6,996 nt of DNA from positions 665-7,660 of the forward strand of contig DPMX01000031.1 of NCBI GenBank assembly GCA_003540955.1, in the 5' to 3' direction. The stretch is from Gammaproteobacteria bacterium (GTDB lineage Bacteria > Pseudomonadota > Gammaproteobacteria > Ga0077536). This document shows, piece after piece, positions 1 to 6,955 of the stretch (its first letter is position 1; the number at the start of each line of letters is the position of its first letter). Made by a program: the position numbers and the translations under genes. The notes below the pieces were generated by a model. The model saw only the letters and a program-made list of their open reading frames with translations, was not told the origin of the DNA and ran no database searches.

Positions 1-1077
1 AAAATGCATTACATCACCATCTTTGACCACGTAATCTTTGCCTTCTAGGCGTAGCCGCCCGGCCTCTTGTGCTCCGGATTGACCTTTAAATTTTATGTAA
101 TCGTCATAACCAATAACCTCGGCCCGAATAAAACCCTTTTCGAAATCTGTATGGATAGCTCCCGCCGCCTCAGGTGCAGTGGATTCTCCCCGTATGGTCC
201 ATGCACGACATTCCTTGGGTCCTGCAGTGAAGAAGGTCTGCAATCCGAGGAGCCGATAGCCAGCGCGAATGAATCGATTTAGACCCGCTTCGCTAAGACC
301 CAACTCTAGAAGAAATTCTTCCTGCTCCCTATCTTCCAATGACCCTACCTCAGCTTCAAGTGCAGCACACAGGACAACGCATTCGGCTTTTTGATCGCGC
401 GCGTGTTCCTCAAGCAATTGAGACATCAAGTTACCATTCTTATGTGCTTCATCAACGTTGGCCACATATACGATCGGTTTGGCCGTTAATAGGTTAAACG
501 ACCTTATATAAGCGTGGGTGTCCTCATCAAGATTCTGCACTCGAACCGGCTGCATTGCGTCTAACCCGCTGAGAACTTTTTCGAGCTGTTCGATCAAACT
601 CCGCTCTGTCTTATCTCCCGAACGCACCAATTTTTTCGCTTTGTCCAAGGCACGAGATACGGTTTCCATATCAGCGAGTGCTAATTCCGTTTCTATGATC
701 TCGACATCGGACATCGGGTCAATCTGACCTGCGACATGAACGACATTATCGTCTTCAAAGCAGCGCACTACGTGCGCTATAGCTTGAGTCTCCCGAATAT
801 GAGCGAGAAATTGGTTACCAAGACCCTCACCTCGTGAAGCGCCGGCGACAAGACCAGCGATATCGACGAACTCCATCGTAGCCCGCATAACACGTTTTGG
901 TTTGGCAAGTTTTGCTACTTGGTCAAGGCGCGAATCTGGAACCTGTACAATCCCGATATTAGGATCAATTGTACAAAAAGGATAATTCTCTGCCGCGATT
1001 TCGGAACGGGTTAAAGCATTAAACAACGAAGACTTGCCAACATTCGGCATCCCTACTATTCCACATTTAAAACCCAT
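1..1077 (-). CDS. ychF: Ribosome-associated P-loop ATPase YchF (OLA1 family), 3' end cut by the window edge
   Basis: YchF is a cytoplasmic Obg-related P-loop protein that binds ribosomes and, unlike most of its relatives, prefers ATP to GTP. I translated this frame by hand; 359 codons are visible. The Walker A loop GMPNVGKSS is at residues 9-17 and the switch region DIAGL at 72-76. There Leu76 occupies the site of Ras Gln61, the hallmark of HAS-type NTPases. The base-recognition motif is NVDE (207-210) instead of NKxD, the family's basis for accepting ATP. A C-terminal TGS domain covers roughly residues 280-359, ending VVKDGDVMHF at the edge. Family members have about 363 residues, so only some four residues and the stop are missing. 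The ATG lies 24 bases after the pth stop, with AGAG about 8 bases upstream. The pth-ychF pair is very common in bacteria. No frameshift was seen. Confidence 0.97.
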   Translation of the reverse strand, partial: MGFKCGIVGMPNVGKSSLFNALTRSEIAAENYPFCTIDPNIGIVQVPDSRLDQVAKLAKPKRVMRATMEFVDIAGLVAGASRGEGLGNQFLAHIRETQAIAHVVRCFEDDNVVHVAGQIDPMSDVEIIETELALADMETVSRALDKAKKLVRSGDKTERSLIEQLEKVLSGLDAMQPVRVQNLDEDTHAYIRSFNLLTAKPIVYVANVDEAHKNGNLMSQLLEEHARDQKAECVVLCAALEAEVGSLEDREQEEFLLELGLSEAGLNRFIRAGYRLLGLQTFFTAGPKECRAWTIRGESTAPEAAGAIHTDFEKGFIRAEVIGYDDYIKFKGQSGAQEAGRLRLEGKDYVVKDGDVMHF

Positions 1078-1101
1078 GCCTATTTCTCTACCCCAACACA
1101 A

Positions 1102-1695
1102 TCAGTCTCGTGATAGAGATCGATTGACCGATTCCATGGCCGCCTCGAAATCACCGGCGACGATGGTTTCAATATTTTCAAGTATTGCCGCATTGGCCCG
1201 ACTAATCTGTCTAAGATCTTCGGTCGACGGCGCATTAAGCACGTAGTTGGCGACATCATATCGAGAATCTGGATACCCGATTCCTATGCGTGCACGAACA
1301 AAATTAGCATTGAGATGTGAAATGATATCCCGCAGTCCATTGTGCCCACCATGTCCTCCATTGCGCTTTAGGGACACGCGTCCACACGGAAGATTAAGCT
1401 CATCGTGAACTACCAGCGTTTGCTCCGCCCTTAACTTGTAGTAAGACGCCCAACCAGACACGCTCGGTCCACTTTGGTTCATGTAAGCATCGGGTTTCAA
1501 CAACCAAATAGCTCGACCCCCAAGTCTTATTCGACAGACTTGCGCTTTGAAACGAGCTTCTGATCGGAAACTCACCGAATACCTCTGGGCAAGTGAATCA
1601 ATCAACCAAAACCCAGCATTGTGGCGTGTTTTTGTGTAGTTATCACCGGGGTTTCCGAGGCCAACAATCAGACCTAGCGGAAGACTTTTGGCCAC
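1102..1695 (-). CDS. pth: Peptidyl-tRNA hydrolase
   Basis: Pth cleaves the ester bond of peptidyl-tRNAs that drop off ribosomes, recycling tRNA in the cytoplasm; it is usually essential. From the GTG at 1695 the product has 197 residues, close to the family's usual 190-200. The N-terminal GLIVGLGNPG segment follows at once. Conserved active-site residues are Asn15, His25 (TRHNAGF), Asn73 (YMNQSG), Asp98 (VVHDEL) and Asn119 (GGHGGHNGLRD). They match E. coli Asn10, His20, Asn68, Asp93 and Asn114 with a constant offset of five. The frame stays open upstream to an ATG at 1884, but that stretch lies inside the 3' end of rplY and encodes nothing Pth-like. I therefore chose GTG, which has GGGAG six bases upstream. 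The gene begins 28 bases after the rplY stop and is probably translationally linked to it. A small oddity is HDELN where HDELD is commoner. Confidence 0.95.
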   Translation of the reverse strand: MAKSLPLGLIVGLGNPGDNYTKTRHNAGFWLIDSLAQRYSVSFRSEARFKAQVCRIRLGGRAIWLLKPDAYMNQSGPSVSGWASYYKLRAEQTLVVHDELNLPCGRVSLKRNGGHGGHNGLRDIISHLNANFVRARIGIGYPDSRYDVANYVLNAPSTEDLRQISRANAAILENIETIVAGDFEAAMESVNRSLSRD

Positions 1696-1723
1696 CCCTC
1701 TCTCCCGCTCCTCGCGCGGGGTG
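1693..1723 (-). promoter_or_regulatory. Two competing hairpins over the pth ribosome-binding site and GTG start
   Basis: On the transcribed strand the rplY stop codon is followed directly by CACCCC (1723-1718), which is the exact complement of GGGGTG (1698-1693), a segment that contains the pth GTG start. The alternative is CCCGC (1720-1716) with GCGGG (1708-1704), which encloses a 7-base loop carrying AGGA. The two pairings share bases and cannot form together. The first would hide the start codon; the second would present purine-rich ribosome-binding sequence. A ribosome ending at the rplY stop would cover the left arm. Regulation is inference; only the complementarity is observed. Confidence 0.35.
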
Positions 1724-2413
1724 CTAAGATTCGCCCTCGGTACCAGTGGATTCTCCTGACTCTTTCTCTGGTACTGACAATTGGTCAATTTTACCTTCAG
1801 TAGGCTCTTCTTCGAGTTCTTGCGATTCAAGGACAATTCTGGGTTGCTGCACCGAAACAATAGACTGGTCAGGGTCACCTCCATGAACTAAAGCTGCAAT
1901 TTGAACTCCTTCGGGAACAGTTATATCCGATAGATGCAACGACTCACCAAGTTTAAGTGCTTTTACATCGACCTCGATATACTCTGGCAGGTCGCGTGGC
2001 AAACAAAGAATTTCTAGCTCTGTTATCACGTGCGTTATCACGCCGCCTCCAGTTTTTACTCCATCGCAGATATCTTCGTTCATGAAATGCAACGGTATTC
2101 GCATAGCCAATTGTTCATTTTCATTGATCCGAAGAAAATCTATATGCATGATTCGCGCCTTATGAGAATGGCGCTGCATATCTTTTAAGACTACGCGTTC
2201 GTTCCCAGTAGGCAAACTTAAGGTCAGTATACGTGAATAGAAAGCCTCGACGTCAGCCAGTTTCATAACGTAATTATGGTCTACCTGGATGTTCACGGGG
2301 CTTTTCCCAGATCCGTAAAGGATACCCGGAATATAGCCGTTGCGACGCAGGCGGCGGCTCGCACCTTTGCCCTTGACATCACGCGTTGCGACGACAATTT
2401 CTAATTGTTCCAT
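1724..2413 (-). CDS. rplY: 50S ribosomal protein bL25, long CTC/TL5 form
   Basis: bL25 binds 5S rRNA in the large ribosomal subunit. This is the long two-domain form (229 residues), like Thermus TL5 or Bacillus Ctc, not the roughly 94-residue E. coli protein. The N-terminal 5S-binding beta-barrel spans about residues 1-95, with GKGASRRLRRNGYIPGILYG (15-34) and the conserved MHIDFLRI (89-96). The C-terminal CTC domain, about 100-190, contains GVKTGGGVITHV (118-129), LPRDLPEYIEVDV (138-150) and LHLSDI (159-164). Residues 195-229 form a low-complexity tail rich in Glu, Ser and Thr, probably disordered. The ATG has a good GGAG seven bases upstream. prs lies 192 bases upstream and pth 28 bases downstream. 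The gap before the gene holds a dyad that may take part in control. Confidence 0.96.
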   Translation of the reverse strand: MEQLEIVVATRDVKGKGASRRLRRNGYIPGILYGSGKSPVNIQVDHNYVMKLADVEAFYSRILTLSLPTGNERVVLKDMQRHSHKARIMHIDFLRINENEQLAMRIPLHFMNEDICDGVKTGGGVITHVITELEILCLPRDLPEYIEVDVKALKLGESLHLSDITVPEGVQIAALVHGGDPDQSIVSVQQPRIVLESQELEEEPTEGKIDQLSVPEKESGESTGTEGES

Positions 2414-2449
2414 CGTGCTACTCCGATCGATTGGTTAATTTTTACCCCG

Positions 2450-2490
2450 CAATCCGCGACCAAATCACAGGGGACCGCGGATTGTATATA
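2450..2490 (-). promoter_or_regulatory. rplY upstream region: perfect 9-bp inverted repeat beside a TATATA element
   Basis: The 192-base gap between prs and rplY contains CAATCCGCG and its exact complement CGCGGATTG (2476-2484 and 2450-2458), separated by 17 bases. On the minus strand the repeat is preceded by TTTTTTATATA, whose TATATA (2490-2485) resembles a -10 box followed by a GC-rich discriminator. No convincing -35 was found. The loop carries CCCC, and GGGG follows the stem directly, so a pseudoknot is possible. No run of T follows the repeat on either strand, so it is not a typical Rho-independent terminator. It could be an RNA leader structure or a DNA operator over the start point. 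The rest of the gap shows nothing further I can name. Confidence 0.4.
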
Positions 2491-2605
2491 AAAAATGCGC
2501 CAAAAGTTAGTCTCGAAACTATTCCTTAGAAAATAGGCAAATTGCATGGAAACGGGAAATTAGTGCGCGTCTTCAGTCAGCGTCCCTACAGCCACACCTT
2601 ATGTC

Positions 2606-3562
2606 CTAGTCTACAAACATTGAGCTCAAAGAGTTACCCGTATTGATGCGGTTTATACTCTCCCCAATAAGCTCGGCCACGGTCATTTGTCGAATTGTTG
2701 CTAGAGCCTCGGCTTCGGCTGTTAGTGGGATCGTGTCGGTAACTACTAGTTCATCGAGAGCGGAATCGGAGATATTTTTAACCGCCCCACCTGATAAAAC
2801 TGCATGCGTACAATATGCGACGACATGTCTAGCGCCCTGGTCCTTCAAAGCATTCGCAGCCTTACACAAGGTCCCCGCCGTATCCACCATGTCGTCTACA
2901 AGCACACAACTGCGCCCGTCGACATCGCCTATAATATTCATTACCTGCGCTTCGTTGGCTCTGGGCCGCCGCTTATCGATGATTGCGAGATCAGCGTTGT
3001 CTAGCCGTCGTGCCAAAGCGCGTGCGCGCACTACACCACCAACGTCAGGAGAAACAACGATCAACTTAGGATATTCATGCTTCCATATGTCACCCAATAA
3101 GACCGGCGAAGCATATATATTATCCAAAGGCATATCAAAAAAGCCCTGGATTTGTTCCGCGTGTAAATCCAAGGTCACAACGCGATCCGTACCAACACTA
3201 GAAAGCATATTGGCGACCACCTTAGCTGTAATTGGCACTCTCGCAGAGCGTGGCCGGCGGTCCTGACGAGCATAGCCAAGATACGGTATGACAGCGGTGA
3301 TATTTGCTGCCGAAGCGCGCCGAAGCGCATCGATCAATACAAGCAGTTCTATTAGATTATCATTGGTTGGACCGCAAATTGACTGCAATACAAAAACATC
3401 GCGCGCCCGAACGTTTTCCTCGATTTCAACCTGAACCTCCCCGTCACTGAAGCGCCCAACCGTCGCCTTGCCAAGGTGGACCTGTAGGTGAGCTGCGATA
3501 GCACGTGATAACGCGAGGTTTGAGTTTCCTGCAAACAACATCATCGACGAGTCGCCATACAT
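2606..3562 (-). CDS. prs: Ribose-phosphate pyrophosphokinase (PRPP synthase)
   Basis: Prs transfers pyrophosphate from ATP to ribose 5-phosphate, making the PRPP needed for purine, pyrimidine, histidine, tryptophan and NAD synthesis. It is a cytoplasmic class I enzyme. The product has 318 residues; the family usually has 310-320. Visible motifs are GRFSDGE (36-42), the ATP-binding GYARQDRR (96-103), DLHAEQIQGFF (132-142), VVSPDVGG (169-176), the catalytic flexible-loop segment IIDKRRP (194-200) with Lys197, and the PRPP-binding loop VLVDDMVDTAGT (220-231). The ATG at 3562 has GGAG about ten bases upstream. Met7 and Met8 are alternative starts giving the common MMLFAGNSN-type N-terminus, but lack a clear ribosome-binding site. 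The gene begins 35 bases after the tRNA-Gln 3' end, with no terminator between, so it is probably cotranscribed with the tRNA. Confidence 0.96.
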   Translation of the reverse strand: MYGDSSMMLFAGNSNLALSRAIAAHLQVHLGKATVGRFSDGEVQVEIEENVRARDVFVLQSICGPTNDNLIELLVLIDALRRASAANITAVIPYLGYARQDRRPRSARVPITAKVVANMLSSVGTDRVVTLDLHAEQIQGFFDMPLDNIYASPVLLGDIWKHEYPKLIVVSPDVGGVVRARALARRLDNADLAIIDKRRPRANEAQVMNIIGDVDGRSCVLVDDMVDTAGTLCKAANALKDQGARHVVAYCTHAVLSGGAVKNISDSALDELVVTDTIPLTAEAEALATIRQMTVAELIGESINRINTGNSLSSMFVD

Positions 3563-3597
3563 AAATCGATCTCTCCGTCGTTAACCGGGTAGTAAGA

Positions 3598-3672
3598 TGG
3601 CTGGGGTGCCAGGATTCGAACCTGGGAATGCGGGGATCAAAACCCCGTGCCTTGCCACTTGGCTACACCCCA
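3598..3672 (-). tRNA. tRNA-Gln (anticodon UUG)
   Basis: The 75-base minus-strand sequence folds as a complete cloverleaf. The acceptor stem is TGGGGTG/CACCCCA and the D stem GCC/GGC with a 9-base loop. The anticodon stem CGGGG/CCCCG holds the loop TTTTGAT, giving anticodon UUG, which reads CAA. The T stem is CCAGG/CCTGG with loop TTCGAAT. The discriminator is G and the CCA end is encoded. The weak U1-A72 pair and G73 are known identity features for glutaminyl-tRNA synthetase. It sits between ispE and prs in the same direction, 44 bases after the ispE stop, without a promoter or terminator of its own that I can see. Release from a polycistronic transcript by RNase P and 3' nucleases is therefore likely. 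Confidence 0.98.
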
Positions 3673-3716
3673 TATATCCAATCAATACACAAATCCATGG
3701 CCACGCCGAAGGAGCC

Positions 3717-4571
3717 TCAGTTGAGGTTTTGTATCTTTCGCAATTTTTCCACCAGCGGTGAGGTGTTTCGACGCTCTGCAACAAACCACGCCCACGGCTC
3801 AGGCATCCTTTCGACCACCGAAAGTGCCTGCGAAATCGACTCGAACGCTGCGAAAATGCTAGCGCCGGTGCCAGACATTCGCGCATCTGCATATTGCCCT
3901 AGCCAATCCAAGACTCTACCCACTTCTGGGTGTAGTCGTCGAGTGACGTCTTCACAATCATTGACAAGTGTGACAGACGCGAGGTCGTGAATTTTGATGG
4001 CTGGGGTATCACGTGTCAATTCTGGGTGGGAGAATACTTCTGACGTAGAAACCAGCCCACCGGCGTGGACAACAAGTACCGGACCTTCTGGCGCATCCAA
4101 CGGAATCAAATGTTCACCGACACCTTCGGCCCAGGCGGCTTGTCCGTGTATGAAGACGGGAATATCTGCACCCAATTGCAATCCAATTTCTGCGAGCTCG
4201 TCCTGCGCGAGATCGATTTCCCACAACTCATTTAAGGCGACCAGCGTCGTTGCTGCATCAGAACTACCACCACCCAGACCGCCACCGGATGGTAATCGCT
4301 TATCTAAGAATATCGAGACTCCCACATTACCTTTTGCGAATGGCTGCAACAACCGTGCCGCACGCACTACAAGGTCTTTATCAACCGGGATATCTGCGAG
4401 GTCATTTACACGTGTTATTTGACCGTCGTGGGTAATAGAAAAATCTAAGTGGTCACCGTAATCGAGGAACTGAAAGTGGGTTTGTAACAAATGATAACCA
4501 TCACTACGCCGCCCAATTATGTGAAGAAAAAGATTTATTTTTGCCGGCGCTGGCCAACGAGTAGAAATCAT
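3717..4571 (-). CDS. ispE: 4-diphosphocytidyl-2-C-methyl-D-erythritol kinase
   Basis: IspE phosphorylates CDP-methylerythritol at the 2-hydroxyl using ATP, a step of the MEP pathway to isopentenyl diphosphate. It is a cytoplasmic GHMP kinase. From the ATG at 4571 it has 284 residues (E. coli 283). Motif 1 is PAPAKINLFLH (7-17), with Lys11 in the place of the catalytic Lys10. The glycine-rich ATP loop is LPSGGGLGGGSSDAA (93-107). GADIPVF (134-140) carries the catalytic Asp136, and motif 3 is MSGTGAS (232-238). The ATG at 4571 shares its A with the last base of the lolB stop (TAATG), a classical coupling arrangement. An in-frame ATG at 4589, six codons upstream, lies inside lolB, has a poorly spaced ribosome-binding site and adds residues not typical of the family, so I did not use it. 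Confidence 0.95.
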   Translation of the reverse strand: MISTRWPAPAKINLFLHIIGRRSDGYHLLQTHFQFLDYGDHLDFSITHDGQITRVNDLADIPVDKDLVVRAARLLQPFAKGNVGVSIFLDKRLPSGGGLGGGSSDAATTLVALNELWEIDLAQDELAEIGLQLGADIPVFIHGQAAWAEGVGEHLIPLDAPEGPVLVVHAGGLVSTSEVFSHPELTRDTPAIKIHDLASVTLVNDCEDVTRRLHPEVGRVLDWLGQYADARMSGTGASIFAAFESISQALSVVERMPEPWAWFVAERRNTSPLVEKLRKIQNLN

Positions 4572-5161
4572 TAGCTCGTAAATTTCCATGACGAAATTAC
4601 GATCCTGACCTTCAGATCTCCGATGTACATAAGAAGCTTGGAAGGTAACGCCAAATTATTTGCTGACCCATGTCGTAACACATTGATCCGCCAACCATCC
4701 TGTTCCATCTCAAGCACTTGTCCTACCTCGTCACGATTAACAAATTTTGGCGTAGAATCAGGTGCCACAAGGCCCCGGATCCAATATTCTGCTCCATCCA
4801 CGGGAATGCTCCAGCCAAAGTGCTCATCCATCAACATTTGTGCATCGCTAGCGTAAAAACGATCGCCGCCTGGAACGACCAACTCGACTCCAGCGCCGTC
4901 GCCCGATAATTGGTAGGTACCACGACCTAACGGACCGACGAGACGGATTTGAAATCGCGTCCCGATCTTCCGCCACTGTAGCCTAGCTGTCCAACCCTCA
5001 GAGCCTCTTTCGATTGCAACCCGACCGACGGCACTCCAATTTTGGATAGCACCGACCGCGTCAAGATCCGGCTTCGGATCGTATATTGGCTGCGTCGACC
5101 AAATAGGCCCCCCCATACAGCCGACCAGGATGGCCGCCAACGACAAAACCAAACCTTTCAC
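4571..5161 (-). CDS. lolB: Outer-membrane lipoprotein receptor LolB
   Basis: LolB is an outer-membrane lipoprotein that accepts lipoproteins from the periplasmic carrier LolA and inserts them into the membrane, the last step of the Lol pathway. The product has 196 residues (E. coli 207). A short signal peptide MKGLVLSLAAILVG leads to lipobox LVGC with Cys15 as the lipidation site. The next residue is Met, not Asp, so inner-membrane retention is not expected. The body matches the LolB fold: NWSAVGRVAI (41-50), LQWRKIG (61-67), GPLG (76-79, near the family's protruding hydrophobic loop), YWIRGL (126-131), LPSKL (172-176) and a final IVISSW strand. The start is GTG, overlapping the upstream TGA as GTGA. 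No strong ribosome-binding site precedes it, so translation probably depends on reinitiation after the TPR gene. Identification rests on these motifs plus position next to ispE. Confidence 0.92.
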   Translation of the reverse strand: MKGLVLSLAAILVGCMGGPIWSTQPIYDPKPDLDAVGAIQNWSAVGRVAIERGSEGWTARLQWRKIGTRFQIRLVGPLGRGTYQLSGDGAGVELVVPGGDRFYASDAQMLMDEHFGWSIPVDGAEYWIRGLVAPDSTPKFVNRDEVGQVLEMEQDGWRINVLRHGSANNLALPSKLLMYIGDLKVRIVISSWKFTS

Positions 5162-6894
5162 GGCGCCAACCGTTTTATGACGTCTAGGAGGTGTTGATCA
5201 CCCGGTTTTTCTCTTAAGGCGCTACCCCAAATATCCCGGGCAGCGTCTTTGTCTCCCATAACCCATAGCACTTCACCGAGATGAGCTGCGACTTCAGGGT
5301 CGTCTTTTATTTTTAATGCACGATTTAAGAAATCGATCGCTTCCCTAAAACGTCCGAGTCGGTATAGGGCCCAACCCATAGAGTCAAGGATATAAAAATC
5401 GTCTGGGTTCAAAGTTAAGGCCTGTTTAATATATTTATAAGCTTCTTCGTAACGGTTGGTCCTATCGGCGAGGGTATATCCGAGCGCGTTTAATGCTTGG
5501 GAGTTGTCTGGTTCTCGTTCAATAATAGTCTTCAGATCCGCCTCAAGAATTTCCAAGCGGCCCATTTTCTCGGCCAACATAGCGCGTGCGTACAGCAACC
5601 CCATATCATAGACGTCGACCAATGCACCGTCATATAAGGCCCACGCTTCTTCAAGACGATTATGCTCTATTAATATCTCCCCTTCTGCGCGTAGCAACTC
5701 GAATCTTTGCTTTTCATCTTTCGGGAAAATTGAATGCAGGTGTGCTTGCGCGTCGATGACGTTGTTTTGTGAAGATAAAATCAGCGCGATTCGGATTTGT
5801 GCCTGGAAATAGTTTTGCCCAAGCTTGATAGCACGATAAAATTCTATCGCATCCCCAAATTGCTCCCGGGAGTCCGCGATTTGACCAAGATAGAAATTCG
5901 CATCGTCTGATCGATCACTGAATTTAAGAAGTTGTTTAAAGTTTTTGTGCGCGGCATCAATTCGGTTTAGTTGCAAATTAAGTAGGCCGAGAGCGTATAA
6001 AACGTCGCTATTTTCGGGATTTTTGGCGGCAACGATAGCGAACTGTACATGAGCCTCTTCGTAGCGACTTGCGTCTGCCAGCAAGCGTGCATAGATTATC
6101 CTCAATGCAGTATCATTCGGACTCTTTGCGATAGAACGCTCCAACCACTCTATCGCGGCGCGTGACTTTTGGTGTTTTTGCAGTAGTGCAACATATGCCA
6201 TCGCGATATTTGCATCGCCAACGCCGGTATCAGTGACTCGATCCATTGCCTCGCTAGCCTTGTCTAGTTCATCGGCCCGAATGGCTAGTAACGCATAAGC
6301 GACTAAAGCGTCCCTGTCACTTGGGCGGCGCAACAAGAGTTGCTCCATCACAGAAAGTGCCGTTAACTTATCTTCTTCACGGCTCAACAGATTCGCGATC
6401 ATGCGCAACCGACGATGAGCACGTTCAGACTTGGCATTTAAGACGTGCTCTAGATGAACGCTTGCCTCATCGGCGTTACCACTTCGGATATGCATGGCGG
6501 CAAGGATCTGCCTCGCCTCCAGGTCCTCCGGCGCTTGCTCCACCCAGATTGTCGCAGCCTCTAAAGCGGCCTCATTTTTTTGGGCAAATACCGCGATACG
6601 CGTTGCACGTTTCGCAATGTCAAGGTCCCGAAGTTGCTTAGCGGTCTTTAGGTAATGTGTGACCGCAAGATCGGCTTGTCCTCGCTGCCCGGCAAACTCC
6701 GCAACGATCAAGTGATAAAGCGGGGAACCTTCACTGTCGAAATCCAATCGCTTAGGACCATTTAACGGAATCGGTTTGCCTTCGTGTCTAATCCCTCCAT
6801 ATAAGGCTGACACAAACGTCGTTTTGGCCGATGAAGGAGATCGCGATACCGTGTTGCTTGCGCAACCGTTAAACACCACCAATATTACTAACAT
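5158..6894 (-). CDS. Tetratricopeptide-repeat lipoprotein, LbcA (PA4667)-like
   Basis: The 578-residue product is mostly helical repeats. The clearest TPR units are at about residues 296-326, 433-463, 469-499 (LGYTLADRTNRYEEAYKYIK) and 504-533 (DSMGWALYRLGRFREAIDF), with degenerate repeats from about 58 onward. It begins with a hydrophobic stretch ending in Cys11 (VVFNGC-AS), suggesting a lipoprotein, although Phe at -3 is not the usual Leu. Its place directly before lolB and ispE matches P. aeruginosa PA4667 (LbcA), an outer-membrane TPR lipoprotein that delivers cell-wall hydrolases to the periplasmic protease CtpA. The same role here is inferred from position, size and architecture, not shown. 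The ATG at 6894 is the first standard start in frame, but its ribosome-binding site is poor and the signal peptide lacks basic residues, so the true N-terminus is uncertain. The gene overlaps lolB by 4 bases. Confidence 0.85.
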   Translation of the reverse strand: MLVILVVFNGCASNTVSRSPSSAKTTFVSALYGGIRHEGKPIPLNGPKRLDFDSEGSPLYHLIVAEFAGQRGQADLAVTHYLKTAKQLRDLDIAKRATRIAVFAQKNEAALEAATIWVEQAPEDLEARQILAAMHIRSGNADEASVHLEHVLNAKSERAHRRLRMIANLLSREEDKLTALSVMEQLLLRRPSDRDALVAYALLAIRADELDKASEAMDRVTDTGVGDANIAMAYVALLQKHQKSRAAIEWLERSIAKSPNDTALRIIYARLLADASRYEEAHVQFAIVAAKNPENSDVLYALGLLNLQLNRIDAAHKNFKQLLKFSDRSDDANFYLGQIADSREQFGDAIEFYRAIKLGQNYFQAQIRIALILSSQNNVIDAQAHLHSIFPKDEKQRFELLRAEGEILIEHNRLEEAWALYDGALVDVYDMGLLYARAMLAEKMGRLEILEADLKTIIEREPDNSQALNALGYTLADRTNRYEEAYKYIKQALTLNPDDFYILDSMGWALYRLGRFREAIDFLNRALKIKDDPEVAAHLGEVLWVMGDKDAARDIWGSALREKPGDQHLLDVIKRLAP

Positions 6895-6913
6895 GGACCA
6901 AAATCCACGCCAT
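6869..6913 (-). other. Possible 14-codon minicistron overlapping the TPR lipoprotein start
   Basis: An ATG at 6913 is preceded by GAGGA with a 5-base gap, the best ribosome-binding site near the start of the TPR gene. Its frame encodes MAWILVHVSNIGGV and stops with TAA at 6871-6869, past the out-of-frame TPR start at 6894. It might couple translation of the lipoprotein. Alternatively, this ATG is the real start of the lipoprotein and a one-base difference or frameshift separates the frames: removing one base near 6895 would give MAWILV joined to MLVILVVFNGC. Too short to judge by coding signals. Confidence 0.3.
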
Positions 6914-6955
6914 TTGAGTCCTCGACGACCCTGCCCTGTTGCTATTAAGCTTTGG

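Noticed and set aside
1696..1884. N-terminal extension of pth to an ATG at 1884
   Set aside because: The 63 extra codons overlap the 3' end of rplY, encode nothing resembling Pth and would give an unusually long protein; the GTG at 1695 fits family length and motifs.
2450..2484. Rho-independent terminator after prs
   Set aside because: The inverted repeat is perfect, but no T-run follows it on the minus strand (TAAAAATT follows) or the plus strand, so it lacks the defining tail.
2643..3266. 207-codon open frame on the plus strand
   Set aside because: It lies wholly antisense to prs, whose motifs are intact. The translation is Ser/Thr/Ala-rich without recognisable motifs, as expected from the shadow of a coding strand.
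3309..3328. Two perfect tandem copies of a 10-base unit
   Set aside because: They encode the conserved DALRRASA segment of PRPP synthase; the repeat follows from codon choice in a constrained protein.
3715..3726. Short palindrome CCTCAGTTGAGG at the ispE stop
   Set aside because: Only five base pairs with a two-base centre, overlapping coding sequence and without a T-run; likely chance.
3581..3892. 103-codon minus-strand open frame covering the tRNA
   Set aside because: It runs through the complete tRNA-Gln gene and into ispE in a different frame, without recognisable protein features.
3994..4422. 142-codon open frame on the plus strand
   Set aside because: Antisense to ispE with biased, motif-free composition; a shadow of the IspE codons.
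4572..4589. Upstream ATG of ispE at 4589
   Set aside because: It lies within lolB, has a poorly spaced ribosome-binding site and adds six residues before the normal IspE N-terminus; the TAATG start at 4571 is preferred.
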